64,000 nt of DNA, taken from Allochromatium vinosum DSM 180 (GTDB taxonomy: Bacteria > Pseudomonadota > Gammaproteobacteria > Chromatiales > Chromatiaceae). The DNA lies in assembly GCF_000025485.1 (NCBI RefSeq), contig NC_013851.1, positions 2,709,501 to 2,773,500 of the forward strand, in the 5' to 3' direction. Of the stretch, positions 9,785 to 18,800 are shown piece after piece. The notes beneath the pieces are model-generated. The model worked only from the letters and a program-made list of their open reading frames with translations. It did no database searches and had not been told where the DNA came from. The first letter of the stretch is position 1, and every line of letters begins with the position of its first letter. Both the position numbers and the translations under genes were made by a program.

Positions 9785-10654
9785 CTAGGAATCCGTCAGC
9801 ACGGCCCGACAGGCAAAGGGCATTTCGGGTTCGGCGGCGCGCGTGGTCTTACCCTTGCTCCGTGCCCGACCGCTCAACACCTCGTCACTCAGCCACCAGG
9901 CCAGATCCTCGCCGCAGCCATCGCCGGGCGGCACGGGCGACTGGTCCTCGCAGCTCGGGCTGTCGGCGGGACAGGCCAGACGCACGTGGAAGTGGGCGTC
10001 GTGTCCCCACCAGGGCCGGACCTTGCGCAACCAGGCGCGATCACCGCGCGCGCTCTGGCAGAGTTCCTGTTTGATCGCCGCGTTGACGAAGATACGATCG
10101 ACGCGCGGATGTCGTGCCGCCGACTCGATCAGAGCGAATTGACTCGCCCCCCAATGCCGGCTGACCGTGCGTCCGCCCGGTGCGACCATGCTCGCCGGAT
10201 CGGCACGATCGTCCATCAACTGCCGCGCCGCTGTCGGCGAGTTGGCCAGCGTGAACCAGACATCCACGTCCAGTCCGTTCTGATGACTGCGATGCGAGGA
10301 CGACATGCGCCCACCGCGCGGCTGGCTGAGATCGCCGATCATGACGAACTGGCTACCGCGCTGCTGCTGGCCGCGCCCCAGGTCGTGGACGAACCGGATC
10401 AGATCCGGATGGCCGTAATAGCGGTTGCGATAGCGGCGGATGCTGACATAACCGGGTCCGGTCTCGGGCAGGGCGTCGGCCCCGCCGATACAGCCATTGG
10501 CCGCGCCGCCGAAGACTTCGGTCAGGCCGGACGACGGGCGTTGAACATCGCCCCAGGGTGTGGCCAGAACAGTGAGGGTCGGCAGACACAGACTCAAGGC
10601 CAGCACGACACGGCGCCCCAACGAGCGAGCGAGCCTGGTACGCGCAATAGACAT
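9785..10654 (-). CDS. mepA: Penicillin-insensitive murein endopeptidase
   Basis: Periplasmic LAS-family zinc peptidase that cuts D-Ala-meso-DAP cross-links in peptidoglycan. An N-terminal Sec signal peptide (hydrophobic [16 protein letters not shown]) precedes a mature domain with zinc ligands in [13 protein letters not shown] and HFHVRLACP, the family signature. I place the start at ATG 10654 (289 aa), preceded by a G-rich GGGGGAG; an upstream in-frame ATG at 10675 overlaps the ffh stop. It follows ffh on the same strand. Confidence 0.93.
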   Translation of the reverse strand: MSIARTRLARSLGRRVVLALSLCLPTLTVLATPWGDVQRPSSGLTEVFGGAANGCIGGADALPETGPGYVSIRRYRNRYYGHPDLIRFVHDLGRGQQQRGSQFVMIGDLSQPRGGRMSSSHRSHQNGLDVDVWFTLANSPTAARQLMDDRADPASMVAPGGRTVSRHWGASQFALIESAARHPRVDRIFVNAAIKQELCQSARGDRAWLRKVRPWWGHDAHFHVRLACPADSPSCEDQSPVPPGDGCGEDLAWWLSDEVLSGRARSKGKTTRAAEPEMPFACRAVLTDS

Positions 10655-10671
10655 CTCAGCGCTCTCCCCCA

Positions 10672-12066
10672 TCACATCGGAAAGCCGCCGCCCGGAGGGA
10701 ATCCGCCCGGCGGCAGCATCCCCGGCGGCAGTCGCCCTTGGAGCGAGCGCATCATCTTGGCCATGCCGCCGCCCTTCATCTTCTTCATCATCTTCTGCAT
10801 CTGCATGAACTGCTTGAGCAGTTGATTGACGTCCTGCACCTGGGTGCCCGAGCCGGCCGCGATACGACGCTTGCGCGATCCCTTGATGACGGCCGGAAAC
10901 TGGCGCTCGTGTGGCGTCATCGAATTGATGATGGCCACCAGCTTGCCCATTTCCTTGTCGCTGGCCTTGTTCTTGACGTGATCCGGGATCTGGTTCATGC
11001 CGGGGAGCTTCTCCATCAGGCTCATCATGCCCCCCATCTTGTTCATCTGCTCCAGTTGCTCCTTGAAGTCGGCCAGATCGAAGTCCTTGCCCTTCTTGAG
11101 CTTCTTGACCAGCTTCTCGGCCTGATCCTTGTCGACCTTGGCCTGGACCTCCTCGACCAGCGACACCACGTCGCCCATGCCGAGGATACGCGAGGCCACG
11201 CGGTCGGGATGGAAGGGTTCGAGCGCCGTGGTGCGCTCGCCGGTGCCGAGGAACTTGATCGGCTTGCCGGTGATCTGGCGGATCGAGAGCGCCGCACCGC
11301 CGCGCGCGTCACCATCGGTCTTGGTGAGGATGACGCCGGTCAGGGGCAGGGCTTCGTCGAACGCCTTGGCGGTGTTGGCCGCGTCCTGGCCGGTCATGGA
11401 GTCGACCACGAACAGGGTCTCGACCGGCTTGATCGCTTTATGGATGAGCTTGATCTCATCCATCATCTCGGCGTCGACGTGCAGCCGACCGGCGGTGTCG
11501 ACGATCAGCACGTCCTTGAAGCGCTTGCGGGCGCTTTCGAGCGCGCGCTGGGCGATGTGGACCGGATCCTCGTCGCCCTGGCTGGGACAGAACTCGGCCC
11601 CGACCTCGCCGGCGACGGTGCGCAGCTGTTCGATGGCCGCCGGACGATAGACGTCGCAACTGACCACCATCACGGATTTCTTCTGCTTCTCCTGCAACCA
11701 GCGTGCGAGCTTGGCGACACTGGTGGTCTTGCCCGAGCCTTGCAGACCGGCCATGAGGATGACCGCCGGCGGCTGGGCGGCCAGATCCAGGCGCTCGTTG
11801 GCCGCACCCATGATCTTGACCAGCTCGTCGTTGACGATCTTGATCAGCACCTGGCCGGGTGTAAGGCTCTTGGTGACGGCCTCGCCGAGCGCCTGCTCGC
11901 GGATGTCCTCGATGAACTGGCGCACCACCGGCAGCGCGACATCGGCCTCCAGGAGGGCCATGCGCACTTCGCGCAGGGTGTCCTTGATGTTGTCCTCGGT
12001 CAGACGGCCCTGACCGCGCAGATTGGTCAGGACCGTTTCGAAGCGATCCTGGAGATTTTCGAACAT
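10672..12066 (-). CDS. ffh: Signal recognition particle protein Ffh (SRP54 GTPase)
   Basis: Binds 4.5S RNA and signal sequences of nascent membrane proteins and delivers ribosomes to FtsY. The 464 residues show the N domain starting MFENLQDRFETVL, a GTPase with P-loop GLQGSGKTT, DTAGRL and TKTDGDARGG, and a methionine-rich M domain ending in Gly/Pro/Met-rich repeats. The true start is ATG 12066, since the MFENL beginning is conserved; longer readings are spurious. It is divergent from the cytochrome c assembly-like gene. Confidence 0.98.
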   Translation of the reverse strand: MFENLQDRFETVLTNLRGQGRLTEDNIKDTLREVRMALLEADVALPVVRQFIEDIREQALGEAVTKSLTPGQVLIKIVNDELVKIMGAANERLDLAAQPPAVILMAGLQGSGKTTSVAKLARWLQEKQKKSVMVVSCDVYRPAAIEQLRTVAGEVGAEFCPSQGDEDPVHIAQRALESARKRFKDVLIVDTAGRLHVDAEMMDEIKLIHKAIKPVETLFVVDSMTGQDAANTAKAFDEALPLTGVILTKTDGDARGGAALSIRQITGKPIKFLGTGERTTALEPFHPDRVASRILGMGDVVSLVEEVQAKVDKDQAEKLVKKLKKGKDFDLADFKEQLEQMNKMGGMMSLMEKLPGMNQIPDHVKNKASDKEMGKLVAIINSMTPHERQFPAVIKGSRKRRIAAGSGTQVQDVNQLLKQFMQMQKMMKKMKGGGMAKMMRSLQGRLPPGMLPPGGFPPGGGFPM

Positions 12067-12150
12067 GATCGAACCTCGATCCGGGCGTCCCGCGCGAGAC
12101 ACCCTGGGCTAGCGTGAGTGTGGATGGTCGACGGCGAATGTTGCCATCGG

Positions 12151-12177
12151 TTTACGACAGGACTTTGTGAGTATAAT
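12151..12177 (+). promoter_or_regulatory. Sigma70-type promoter of the gene at 12251
   Basis: A perfect TATAAT at 12172-12177 with a weak -35 TTTACG at 12151-12156 (15-bp spacer), about 70 bp before the ATG at 12251. It lies in the divergent region shared with ffh. Confidence 0.55.
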
Positions 12178-12250
12178 GCAGGGCCATCATCGCCCGATAC
12201 GACTAGGGACGACTTCCAGCCACCGTCATTCGAGCTTCAAGAACTCACCC

Positions 12251-13063
12251 ATGATCCATATCCTCCTTGCCTACGTCGCCACGCTCTGCTACCTGGCCTC
12301 GGCCGCCTTCATCGGCATCCGTCTGTTCCGCAAGGAGGGATGGATTCCGCCCCGCGCGCTCGCGATCGCCGTCGGTTTCGGCGGTCTGGTGCTGCATAGC
12401 TGGATACTCTGGCACAGCATCTTCAGCAGTGCCGGCATCAATCTTGGCTTCTATCACGCCCTGGCGCTCACCTCCTGGACCATCGTCGCGCTACTGCTGG
12501 TCTCCAGCCTGAACAAGCCTGTCGACAACCTGGGGCTGATCCTGCTGCCGGCGGCGGCGCTGAGTCTGCTGCTGGAGGCGCACATGGCCGATGTCGGCTT
12601 CATGCGCGAATCGGCCAGCATGGCGCTCAAGGTCCATGTGCTGCTTTCAATGCTGGCCTATAGTCTGCTGACGCTTGCGGCGGTGCAGGCGATATTGCTG
12701 GCGGTACAGGATCATCACCTGCGCAATCGGCATCCGACCGGCTTCGTGCGCACCCTGCCCCCGCTCCAGACCATGGAGAGCCTGCTGTTCGAGATGATCA
12801 CGGCCGGCTTCGTGCTGCTGACGCTGGCGCTGTTGAGCGGCTTTGCGTTCCTGGAGAATATGTTTGCACAGCATCTGGTGCACAAGACGGTGCTATCGGT
12901 GCTGGCCTGGCTGGTGTTCGGCGGCTTGCTGATCGGGCGTTTCCGCAAGGGGTGGCGCGGGCGCACGGCCATCGTCTGGACGCTCGGCGGTTTTGCGATC
13001 CTGATCCTGGCCTACTTCGGCAGCAAGGCCGTGCTGCAATTTGCCTTGCAGAATGCGGGCTGA
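12251..13063 (+). CDS. Cytochrome c assembly (CcsA/YpjD-like) membrane protein
   Basis: The 270-residue product has about eight hydrophobic segments and matches the CcsA/HemX-like family of inner membrane proteins often encoded divergently from ffh in gammaproteobacteria (YpjD/CorE-like). His-containing stretches such as HSWILWHSIF and KVHVLLSMLAYSLLTLA fit haem-binding positions. The start is ATG 12251 (MIHILLAYVA); the longer upstream reading has no ribosome site. The exact role in c-type cytochrome maturation is inferred from the family. The stop is immediately before the tRNA-Lys promoter. Confidence 0.82.
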   Translation: MIHILLAYVATLCYLASAAFIGIRLFRKEGWIPPRALAIAVGFGGLVLHSWILWHSIFSSAGINLGFYHALALTSWTIVALLLVSSLNKPVDNLGLILLPAAALSLLLEAHMADVGFMRESASMALKVHVLLSMLAYSLLTLAAVQAILLAVQDHHLRNRHPTGFVRTLPPLQTMESLLFEMITAGFVLLTLALLSGFAFLENMFAQHLVHKTVLSVLAWLVFGGLLIGRFRKGWRGRTAIVWTLGGFAILILAYFGSKAVLQFALQNAG

Positions 13064-13075
13064 GGGCATTATAAT
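13046..13075 (+). promoter_or_regulatory. tRNA-Lys promoter with palindromic -10 region
   Basis: TTGCAG (13046-13051), an 18-bp spacer, and a perfect TATAAT (13070-13075), ending 12 bp before the tRNA. The -10 lies inside a perfect 16-bp palindrome GGGCATTATAATGCCC at 13064-13079. The GC-rich stretch after the -10 resembles a stringent-control discriminator. Confidence 0.65.
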
Positions 13076-13087
13076 GCCCGGCTTTAA

Positions 13088-13163
13088 GCGCCCTTAGCTC
13101 AGTTGGTAGAGCATCTGACTTTTAATCAGGTGGTCGCTGGTTCGAGTCCAGCAGGGCGCACCA
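13088..13163 (+). tRNA. tRNA-Lys (anticodon UUU)
   Basis: A 76-nt cloverleaf: 7-bp acceptor stem GCGCCCU/AGGGCGC, D arm GCTCAGTTGGTAGAGC, anticodon loop CTTTTAA with TTT, T arm GGTTCGAGTCC, encoded CCA. It is the integration target of the element to its right. The last 49 nt (13115-13163) recur at 22662-22710. Confidence 0.97.
13115..13163 (+). repeat. Attachment site (left, within tRNA-Lys)
   Basis: The 49-bp segment from the anticodon stem to CCA is identical to 22662-22710. The intact tRNA copy is retained here, so this is the tRNA-proximal junction of the element. Confidence 0.92.
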
Positions 13164-13170
13164 TAAAAAC

Positions 13171-13205
13171 AACGGCTTAGACGATCTCCCGTCTAGGCCG
13201 TTTTT
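13171..13205 (+). terminator. Rho-independent terminator after tRNA-Lys (element-borne)
   Basis: A 12-bp stem AACGGCTTAGAC / GTCTAGGCCGTT (one G-T pair), 8-nt loop and T-run. It resembles but is not identical to the terminator at 22717-22753, which lies past the right attachment site and is the probable original. Confidence 0.85.
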
Positions 13206-13210
13206 CTTGT

Positions 13211-13230
13211 GCCCCAGTTTTGCCCCAGTT
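13211..13230. repeat. Left arm-type repeat of the element
   Basis: GCCCCAGTTTTGCCCCAGTT, a 20-bp sequence with two GCCCCAGTT units, is repeated exactly at 22515-22534 near the other end. Placement near both attachment sites suggests integrase arm binding. Confidence 0.6.
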
Positions 13231-13245
13231 CAGCGACCAACTCGG

Positions 13246-13280
13246 GGTTTTCGGGGGATCAAATTGATACCCCCAAAACC
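13246..13280. repeat. Large imperfect inverted repeat at the left end of the element
   Basis: 17-nt arms at 13246-13262 (GGTTTTCGGGGGATCAA) and 13264-13280 (TTGATACCCCCAAAACC) pair with small bulges. No T-run follows on either side. It lies downstream of the minus-strand gene run; it could end transcription or bind protein. The rest of 13281-13425 shows no gene. Confidence 0.5.
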
Positions 13281-13425
13281 GCCGACCCTAGCCGGAACCT
13301 CAGCATGACTGTGGCCAGGGTGCCAGCATGGTCTATGCTTGGATCGCCCCCAGCGGAGCGGGTTGAAGTCAGGCCGATCCATCAGGCTCGGCAGATGCGG
13401 CAACCCACATGAGCCGCTGGGGGTG

Positions 13426-13653
13426 CTACCTCTCCTTTTCAGGCTTTCGCGGCCTGCTGAAGTAGAACTCCATGCAACGCACGACCTCGCCGTCCCGAAC
13501 CTCGTAGACGGCGGACGAGCTGAATTCGCGTCCGAGATCATCAGACTGGTTTCCCAAGCGCCTATTGACTCGCTTCGACCGCTTCCAGCGACGATACAGC
13601 AAGAGGCCAAGAATCAGGGCGGCGACAGCGGCGGCATAGACGGCGTATTCCAT
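13426..13653 (-). CDS. Small single-pass membrane protein, 75 aa
   Basis: An N-terminal hydrophobic segment (AVYAAAVAALILGLLLY) followed by a basic RRWKRSKR stretch indicates a membrane anchor with a cytoplasmic basic flank. The rest is polar with an arginine-rich end. AGAGGA lies 9 nt before ATG 13653. I do not recognise the family. It is the last gene of the element at its left end and is separated from the next gene by 228 bp. Confidence 0.65.
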   Translation of the reverse strand: MEYAVYAAAVAALILGLLLYRRWKRSKRVNRRLGNQSDDLGREFSSSAVYEVRDGEVVRCMEFYFSRPRKPEKER

Positions 13654-13790
13654 GAATAGTGTCCTCTATCTGGTGGGGGCGCGCACGAGTGCGAGCGCGC
13701 GAATCGATCTCAGGTTTTCTCAGGTTCGCGTGCAGTGTTTTGCAGTACCGGCAGTCCGTCGCCGGACCTGTAGTTTTCTGTAGTAGCGCC

Positions 13791-13863
13791 AGCCCCACGC
13801 GCGCGGGCGTTCCCGTTTTGAGCGGTGCACGTCCGCGTGCACTGACCCTAGCCCCACGCGCGC
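13791..13863. repeat. Repeat-rich non-coding region of the element
   Basis: Within the 228-bp gap 13654-13881, AGCCCCACGCGCGC occurs at 13791-13804 and 13850-13863. Between them is a perfect 7-bp inverted repeat with 4-nt loop, GTGCACGtccgCGTGCAC (13825-13842). No supported gene is seen in the gap. Confidence 0.55.
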
Positions 13864-13881
13864 ACGACCCTTGCCAAAACC

Positions 13882-14199
13882 TTACCATCGCCGCGCCAGC
13901 CACTCAGCCGCCAGGGCATTGGGCCTGGACCTGCGGCAGCCGGGCGGATCAGGTGGTATCTGCTTGCCGGTCCAGCGGTAGAGCGTGGCCCGATAGGGGC
14001 GCTGGCAACAGTCGAGCCGACGCACCCCGCCGACAGCGTGCAGGATGCGCGCATGGACCAGCCAGCCCAGCGCGCCCCGGACCTGTGGCTCGGTCACACC
14101 CAGCGCCTCGGCCAGCTCGCGGGTGCTGAAGTCCGAGTGACCGAAGCGATCGGCGATGACTTCGAGCACACGCTCGCGGCTCAGGTGTTCGGTGGTCAC
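13882..14199 (-). CDS. Putative winged-helix DNA-binding protein, 105 aa
   Basis: Residues about 8-60 look like a winged-helix domain: VLEVIADRFGHSDFSTREL, then EALGVTEPQVRGALGWLVHARILHAVGG. It uses a GTG start at 14199, 4 nt after the stop of the preceding gene, suggesting coupling. The C-terminal half is arginine/proline-rich. No close family recognised; its place after ssb and small element genes suggests a copy-control or accessory regulator, which is inference. Confidence 0.65.
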   Translation of the reverse strand: MTTEHLSRERVLEVIADRFGHSDFSTRELAEALGVTEPQVRGALGWLVHARILHAVGGVRRLDCCQRPYRATLYRWTGKQIPPDPPGCRRSRPNALAAEWLARRW

Positions 14200-14202
14200 G
14201 GG

Positions 14203-14502
14203 TCAGCTCGCCCGCACGACCTGAGCGTTGGCGGCGAACCGGCCATCGAGCACCACCTCGAAGCACACGGCCAGCAGGCCATGCAGCATGGCGGCATCCT
14301 CGGGTCGGTCGAAGTGGATGCGCCCGGCGTCCAGGGCGCGAACAACCTCCAGCGCCGACGTGCTCAGTCCGGTCTTGATGTCCTCCATCTTCGTGCAGTC
14401 GAGCGGCATCGATTTGGCCATCATCCCGAGCAGGCCGATTGTCGGCGACATCATCAGGTCTTGAACGGCTTGGCGCTGCTCGGCGGTCAGGGTCTCCATC
14501 AT
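14203..14502 (-). CDS. Hypothetical element protein, 99 aa
   Basis: Begins MMETLTAEQRQAVQDLM and is predicted helical and soluble. The start overlaps the previous stop as ATGA, so it is translationally coupled. No recognisable domain. It is part of the small-gene run between ssb and the left end. Confidence 0.65.
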   Translation of the reverse strand: MMETLTAEQRQAVQDLMMSPTIGLLGMMAKSMPLDCTKMEDIKTGLSTSALEVVRALDAGRIHFDRPEDAAMLHGLLAVCFEVVLDGRFAANAQVVRAS

Positions 14503-14708
14503 CGGCGTGTTCTCCGGTCACTGGGTCGGGAATGGTTGGGATCGGGCGCCAGCCCATAGGCGGCTCGCGCGCGTCGCTCAGCTTCGGTGCGGGTCAGTCC
14601 GGCGTCGAACTCCAGGATCGCGGCGCGTTCCTCGAACGCTTCCAGCCGCGCATCGTGATTTGTCGCCTCGGTGCCCGGCTCAGAATGGGATGGAGTCATG
14701 GAAGTCAT
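14499..14708 (-). CDS. Small helical element protein, 69 aa
   Basis: The core AFEERAAILEFDAGLTRTEA is a pattern I associate with small ORFs next to primase/replication genes of mobile elements, whose function is unknown. The start is uncertain (ATG 14708 or 14699); both overlap the end of ssb by about 20-30 bp. The stop overlaps the next start. Confidence 0.6.
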   Translation of the reverse strand: MTSMTPSHSEPGTEATNHDARLEAFEERAAILEFDAGLTRTEAERRARAAYGLAPDPNHSRPSDRRTRR

Positions 14709-15105
14709 GGGCCGGTGGCTGGCGCTGGGTCGGTGCCTGATCGCGTTGGCGGTCATCCCCATTCGGACGCTGGCGACCGCCACCAGGGCGCGCGCTCTTG
14801 GCGGTCACGACTGATTCGGCCAGCAGCGTCCAGGACTCGCGCTCGGTGCCGTCCTTGCCGGTGTACCGGCCTCGGGTCAGCTTGCCGATGGCGGCGACCA
14901 TCTGCCCTTTCTCGGCTCTCAGCAGCGCCTCGCACTGGTGCCCGAAGGCCATCAGCGAGACCCACAGCGTTTCGGCGTCGCCATCCTCGGTGCGCTGGCC
15001 CGTGACATCCACAGCTACGGACGCCAACGCCATCGGCTTCCCGGTGCGCGTGGTCTTCTCGGTCGGATCGGCAGACAACCTGCCGTAGATGTTGCCGATC
15101 AGCAT
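14680..15105 (-). CDS. ssb: Single-stranded DNA-binding protein of the element
   Basis: OB-fold SSB of 141 residues starting MLIGNIYGRLSADPTEKTT. The disordered Gly/Arg/Gln-rich tail ends in DFHDSIPF, the acidic tip that recruits replication partners. It is shorter than chromosomal SSBs and lies directly after the primase operon, so it probably coats single-stranded DNA during element replication. The start at 15105 is set by homology of the N-terminus; it overlaps the preceding gene by 7 bp. Confidence 0.88.
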   Translation of the reverse strand: MLIGNIYGRLSADPTEKTTRTGKPMALASVAVDVTGQRTEDGDAETLWVSLMAFGHQCEALLRAEKGQMVAAIGKLTRGRYTGKDGTERESWTLLAESVVTAKSARPGGGRQRPNGDDRQRDQAPTQRQPPAHDFHDSIPF

Positions 15106-15899
15106 GGGGTGATCTCCTGAAATCGCGTGCAGTGAATTTCGGCATCGGGCCACGGCCACAGCGAGCCGGGGCGCTTGGAGGCAGGCGCGGCGATGGTGCA
15201 GTGTCCGAGACCACCAGGGGGATTGATCCGGTCTGGCGTCCAGTGGGCACAGCGGGCACAGACAGCCTTGACGGTGGTCTCGATGCCGGTGTCCGGCTGC
15301 GTGGCCTGATCGTCCGGCCAGTCGGCCAGTCCCATCTTCACCACGTCCTCATAGAGTCCGCGCAGTTGCTCCGGGTCGCGCGCCAGTCCCTCGACGAACT
15401 CGCGCCGGGCCTGCGCGTCGTCTTCGCCGATGTGGTCGAGCCATGCGTGGATGACAGCCAGCGTCGTCGGGGCGATCGGGCGGGCCGGTCGATCCGGCCT
15501 GGGTGTGAGGCGGGCGCCGGGATAGCGGGCCTGGACCTCGGCGAGCGAGAGCGGCGGGCAGAACATCGAACTGAACCGCTCGCCGGTCGGTAGGGTTATC
15601 AGCCAAGTGTGATGGCGCTCGACTCCTGCATTGGCGGTTACGCCAGTTACACCAGAAACCTCGATTTCAATAGTCCGCCGTTGGCGGTTTTCGTCAACGG
15701 ATAGGCGACCCATGGCGCTTGGCGCGCAAGCCTTCAGCGGTGCATCGTCGGTTTTCGTCTCCCCTTTGCTGTTTTCGGCGTAACCGACGTAACCGGCGTA
15801 ACCTTCAGCAACGGCGCGGCCTGGAGCGGTTACGTCAGTCGATATGCTCGACGTAACCGGCGTAACCGCGCGGCGTTGGAGCAGTGCAGCCAGACTCAT
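15099..15899 (-). CDS. Element protein of unknown function, 266 aa, with VTxVT repeats
   Basis: N-terminal 60 residues are low complexity with VTPVTSS and GYAGYVGYAE stretches encoded by iterated GTAACC/GGTTAC units. The C-terminus holds a possible zinc site CARCAHWTPDRINPPGGLGHC, given here as CxxC...C spacing, and a further Cys near the end (HCTRF). The start overlaps the primase stop as ATGA. I do not recognise the family; position and coupling suggest a role in replication. Confidence 0.65.
   Translation of the reverse strand: MSLAALLQRRAVTPVTSSISTDVTAPGRAVAEGYAGYVGYAENSKGETKTDDAPLKACAPSAMGRLSVDENRQRRTIEIEVSGVTGVTANAGVERHHTWLITLPTGERFSSMFCPPLSLAEVQARYPGARLTPRPDRPARPIAPTTLAVIHAWLDHIGEDDAQARREFVEGLARDPEQLRGLYEDVVKMGLADWPDDQATQPDTGIETTVKAVCARCAHWTPDRINPPGGLGHCTIAAPASKRPGSLWPWPDAEIHCTRFQEITPC
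15635..15868. repeat. Iterated GTTACG units, cluster 1
   Basis: GGTTAC or its complement GTAACC recurs at 15635, 15778-15803 (three tandem 9-bp units), 15828 and 15851-15868 (two units), in both orientations, inside the 5' half of the 266-aa gene. A second cluster is at 17602-17694. Confidence 0.7.
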
Positions 15900-18800
15900 A
15901 GCAAGTCATCCTCCCGGGGTGCGATGGCATAGAGCCGCTGACTTCGCCCTTGGGCGTTCGTCACCTTGGATCGCTCGCCGGGGTCGCGCTCGGCGATCCA
16001 GCCGCTTGAGTCCAGCGCCTCCAGGATGCGCCGCTGATCGAAACCGCCTGCCGCCTCCTTCAGTCCGGCCGGGGTGAACAGATAGATGCGCTCGTCCTCT
16101 CGCTCTCGCCACCAGCCCGCCCGGTCGCGCACGCTGATTTCGAGGCCGTCATCCCGCAGCGGGTGCAGCGGCGAGAACCGGGCGTCTCCGTGGCGCGCGA
16201 TGAAATCAGCGACGGCGCGCAGGATTTGCCGGGTCTCGGTCTGGCCCTTGCCGCGATGGTCGCGCCAGAGCCGGAACGCCAGGGCGGCGGCGTCCAGGGC
16301 TTCGCCTTCCGACCAGGGCACGAGGCCCCACTCGATCGCCAGCTCTCCGGCCATCGCGATCAGGGCAAACGCATTGGCCGCGCGCCCCTCGATGCCGGTC
16401 TCGGCGGCGAACTCCGGCAGCGCGGCGACTCGGGCCAGGGTCTCGCCAAGATCACGGTCATCGGCAATCAGCCGCTCGACGAACGCCGGTCCGGCGTGGC
16501 CATGATGGCGATTGACCGCCGTCTTGAGTGTGTCGGTCAGGGCGCGGCCGCCGTCAAACCCATGCAGCGCATCGAATACGCCGTGCTGGCGCGTGCAGGG
16601 GATGTCGAGCAACCGGGCCTCCTGTCCGGCCTTGGCGCGCTTGCCGCCTTCCTCCATCGTGGCAATCAAGGTGCGCTCGCCGGATGACAGCAGCACCACG
16701 CGCCAGCGTTTGACCGCGCGCGCTCCACCTGTCCGGGCCGCGCGGCTCTTGCCGGTGCCGTTGCCCACGCTGTAGACGATCGCGCCCACTTCGCGCGGAT
16801 CGGCCTCGCTGATCTCGTCGAGAATGAGCGCGGTGTCATTGAGCATGGCGGCGGTGCCCTCGATGCCGTTGGACGTGGCCCTCCAGGTGCGGATAAAGCC
16901 CGATCCGCCCCAGCAGGACGCGGCCAGCGCCAGCAACGTCGATTTGCCGATGCTCGAATCTCCCCAGAAATGCAGCCCGCAGCCGGTGCGGTGAACACGC
17001 GCCAGCAGGGGACCGGCTAGCGCCGCAGCGACGGCCAGGATGAGCATGGGATTCCCAGCGCAGCGCGCGGCGATCTCAGCGCGCCAGCCGTCGAAGGTGC
17101 CGGCCTGGACGAACTCATCATGGTCGGCGGTCTCGGACTGATAGCGGACGTTGCCCTCGCCGATGATGCGATGCGGCAGGACGAAGACCTTGCCCTCTCC
17201 GTGCCAGCCGGTGCAGGTGGCCGCCATCACGCGCACCTTCGGGTAGCGGCTCATGAGGTACTGATTGAGCAGCCGGTGTGAAGTTGGATCGATGCGCACA
17301 CCCAGCGCCAGCAATTCCCCGCGCAGCTCTTCGCCCGACCCGCGCAGCAGGTGCATCGGCATCGCCCACTCGCGTTCGCGTCCAAGTGCGTTCTTGAACC
17401 GCAGCAGCAATCCGAAGTCCGCGTCTCGATCGCCATGCGTGATGGCCTCGGCATAGAGCGGGGTGCAGATCCATTGATCGATGTCGGTCAGCTCGTCGCC
17501 TTTCTCCTTGGTCGAGTGCCACCAGACGCCCGGCTTACCGTAGCCCGTCCAGTCCTCGTGAACCGCGAAGCCAGGACGCTTGACCGCCGGTTTCGGGAGT
17601 CGGGTTACGTCGGTTACGTCAGCTTTTTCGGTGGCGTAACCGCTGGAAGCCGCGTCGTTACTGGGGGTTACGTCAGTTACGCCAGTTACGTCGAATTCGG
17701 TAAGGGGCGAAACAAAATCGGCGATGGCGCCCGTGATGACAGTCCGCGCAACCTCGATACCGGCCGTCTGGTGCAGGTCGTTGAAGTCGGTCAGGTCAGC
17801 CGGTGCGGACGGCTCGATCAGGGGGAAGATCAGCGGCAACGGCGGACGGAACTTCCATGCCGCCTTCACAGCCGCCTCGATCGGTTCGACCGGATCGGTT
17901 GGAGCGGTGCGCTTCCTGAGATCGGCGGCGAGGATGACGGCCTTCTCGGGATGCGCGGTCTTCAGTTGGGCGGCGGTCTTGTCGAAGTTGCCGACCGAAC
18001 CGGACGCGGCCACGGGGTAGCCCGTCGCCTCCAGGATCGATAGCGCCGTCGCGACACCCTCGGCGACGAGGATGGTGTGGTCATCCTCGGCGACAGGACG
18101 CGCCAGCCAGAATGCGCGCTGCTTCGTGCCCCTGCCAGGGAGCGAATACTTGAGGCTGGCGCCGTCGATCAGCTCGACCGTGGTCAGCTCGCCATCACGC
18201 CGGTAGGGGACCACCAGGACGACGCCTTGCAGCTGTTGGCGGGTGCCGTCTTTCTCGGCTGTCGGGTGACGGCCGGTGATGCGGGTCACGGCCTCGACCG
18301 CGATTTGCCGCAGGGTGTCCGTGGCCTGGACGCCTTTTCGACTGAGGTACGGATTCGGCGCCTCGGCGGTGATGATCTCAGCGGCTTCCCATATCTGCGA
18401 GGCATGGCGCGCGGTCTGTTGCTGTTGCTCCTGCTCGCGCTGGCGCTCGGCGGCGGCTTCCTGCTCGCGCTTGGCCATCAGGGCCGGGTCAGGCGGCGGA
18501 AGGCCGGATAGCTCGTCGATGCCGAAATAGCTGGCGACCTTGAGGAACGCCTCGCCAGCCGACCAGCCGTAGACGTGCGACAGCAGCGCGAAGCCGTCGC
18601 CAGCCTGGGTGTCGCCACCACCGCCACAGACCCATGTTCCCCGGTCCTTGTCGTTGTCGAAGCGGAACCGATCGGTGCCGCCACAGCCAGGGCAAGGGCC
18701 GTGATGGTCGCGCAGGTGGTCGCGCTCGATCCCGAAGTGAACCAGGATCTCCGGCCAGTGACCGCGTGCGCGCTCGGCCAACCCATCCAGGTCGCGCTTG

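Noticed and set aside
15635-17694. CRISPR array
   Set aside because: The repeat units are 9 bp, in both orientations, without constant-length spacers, and lie in coding sequence; no cas genes.
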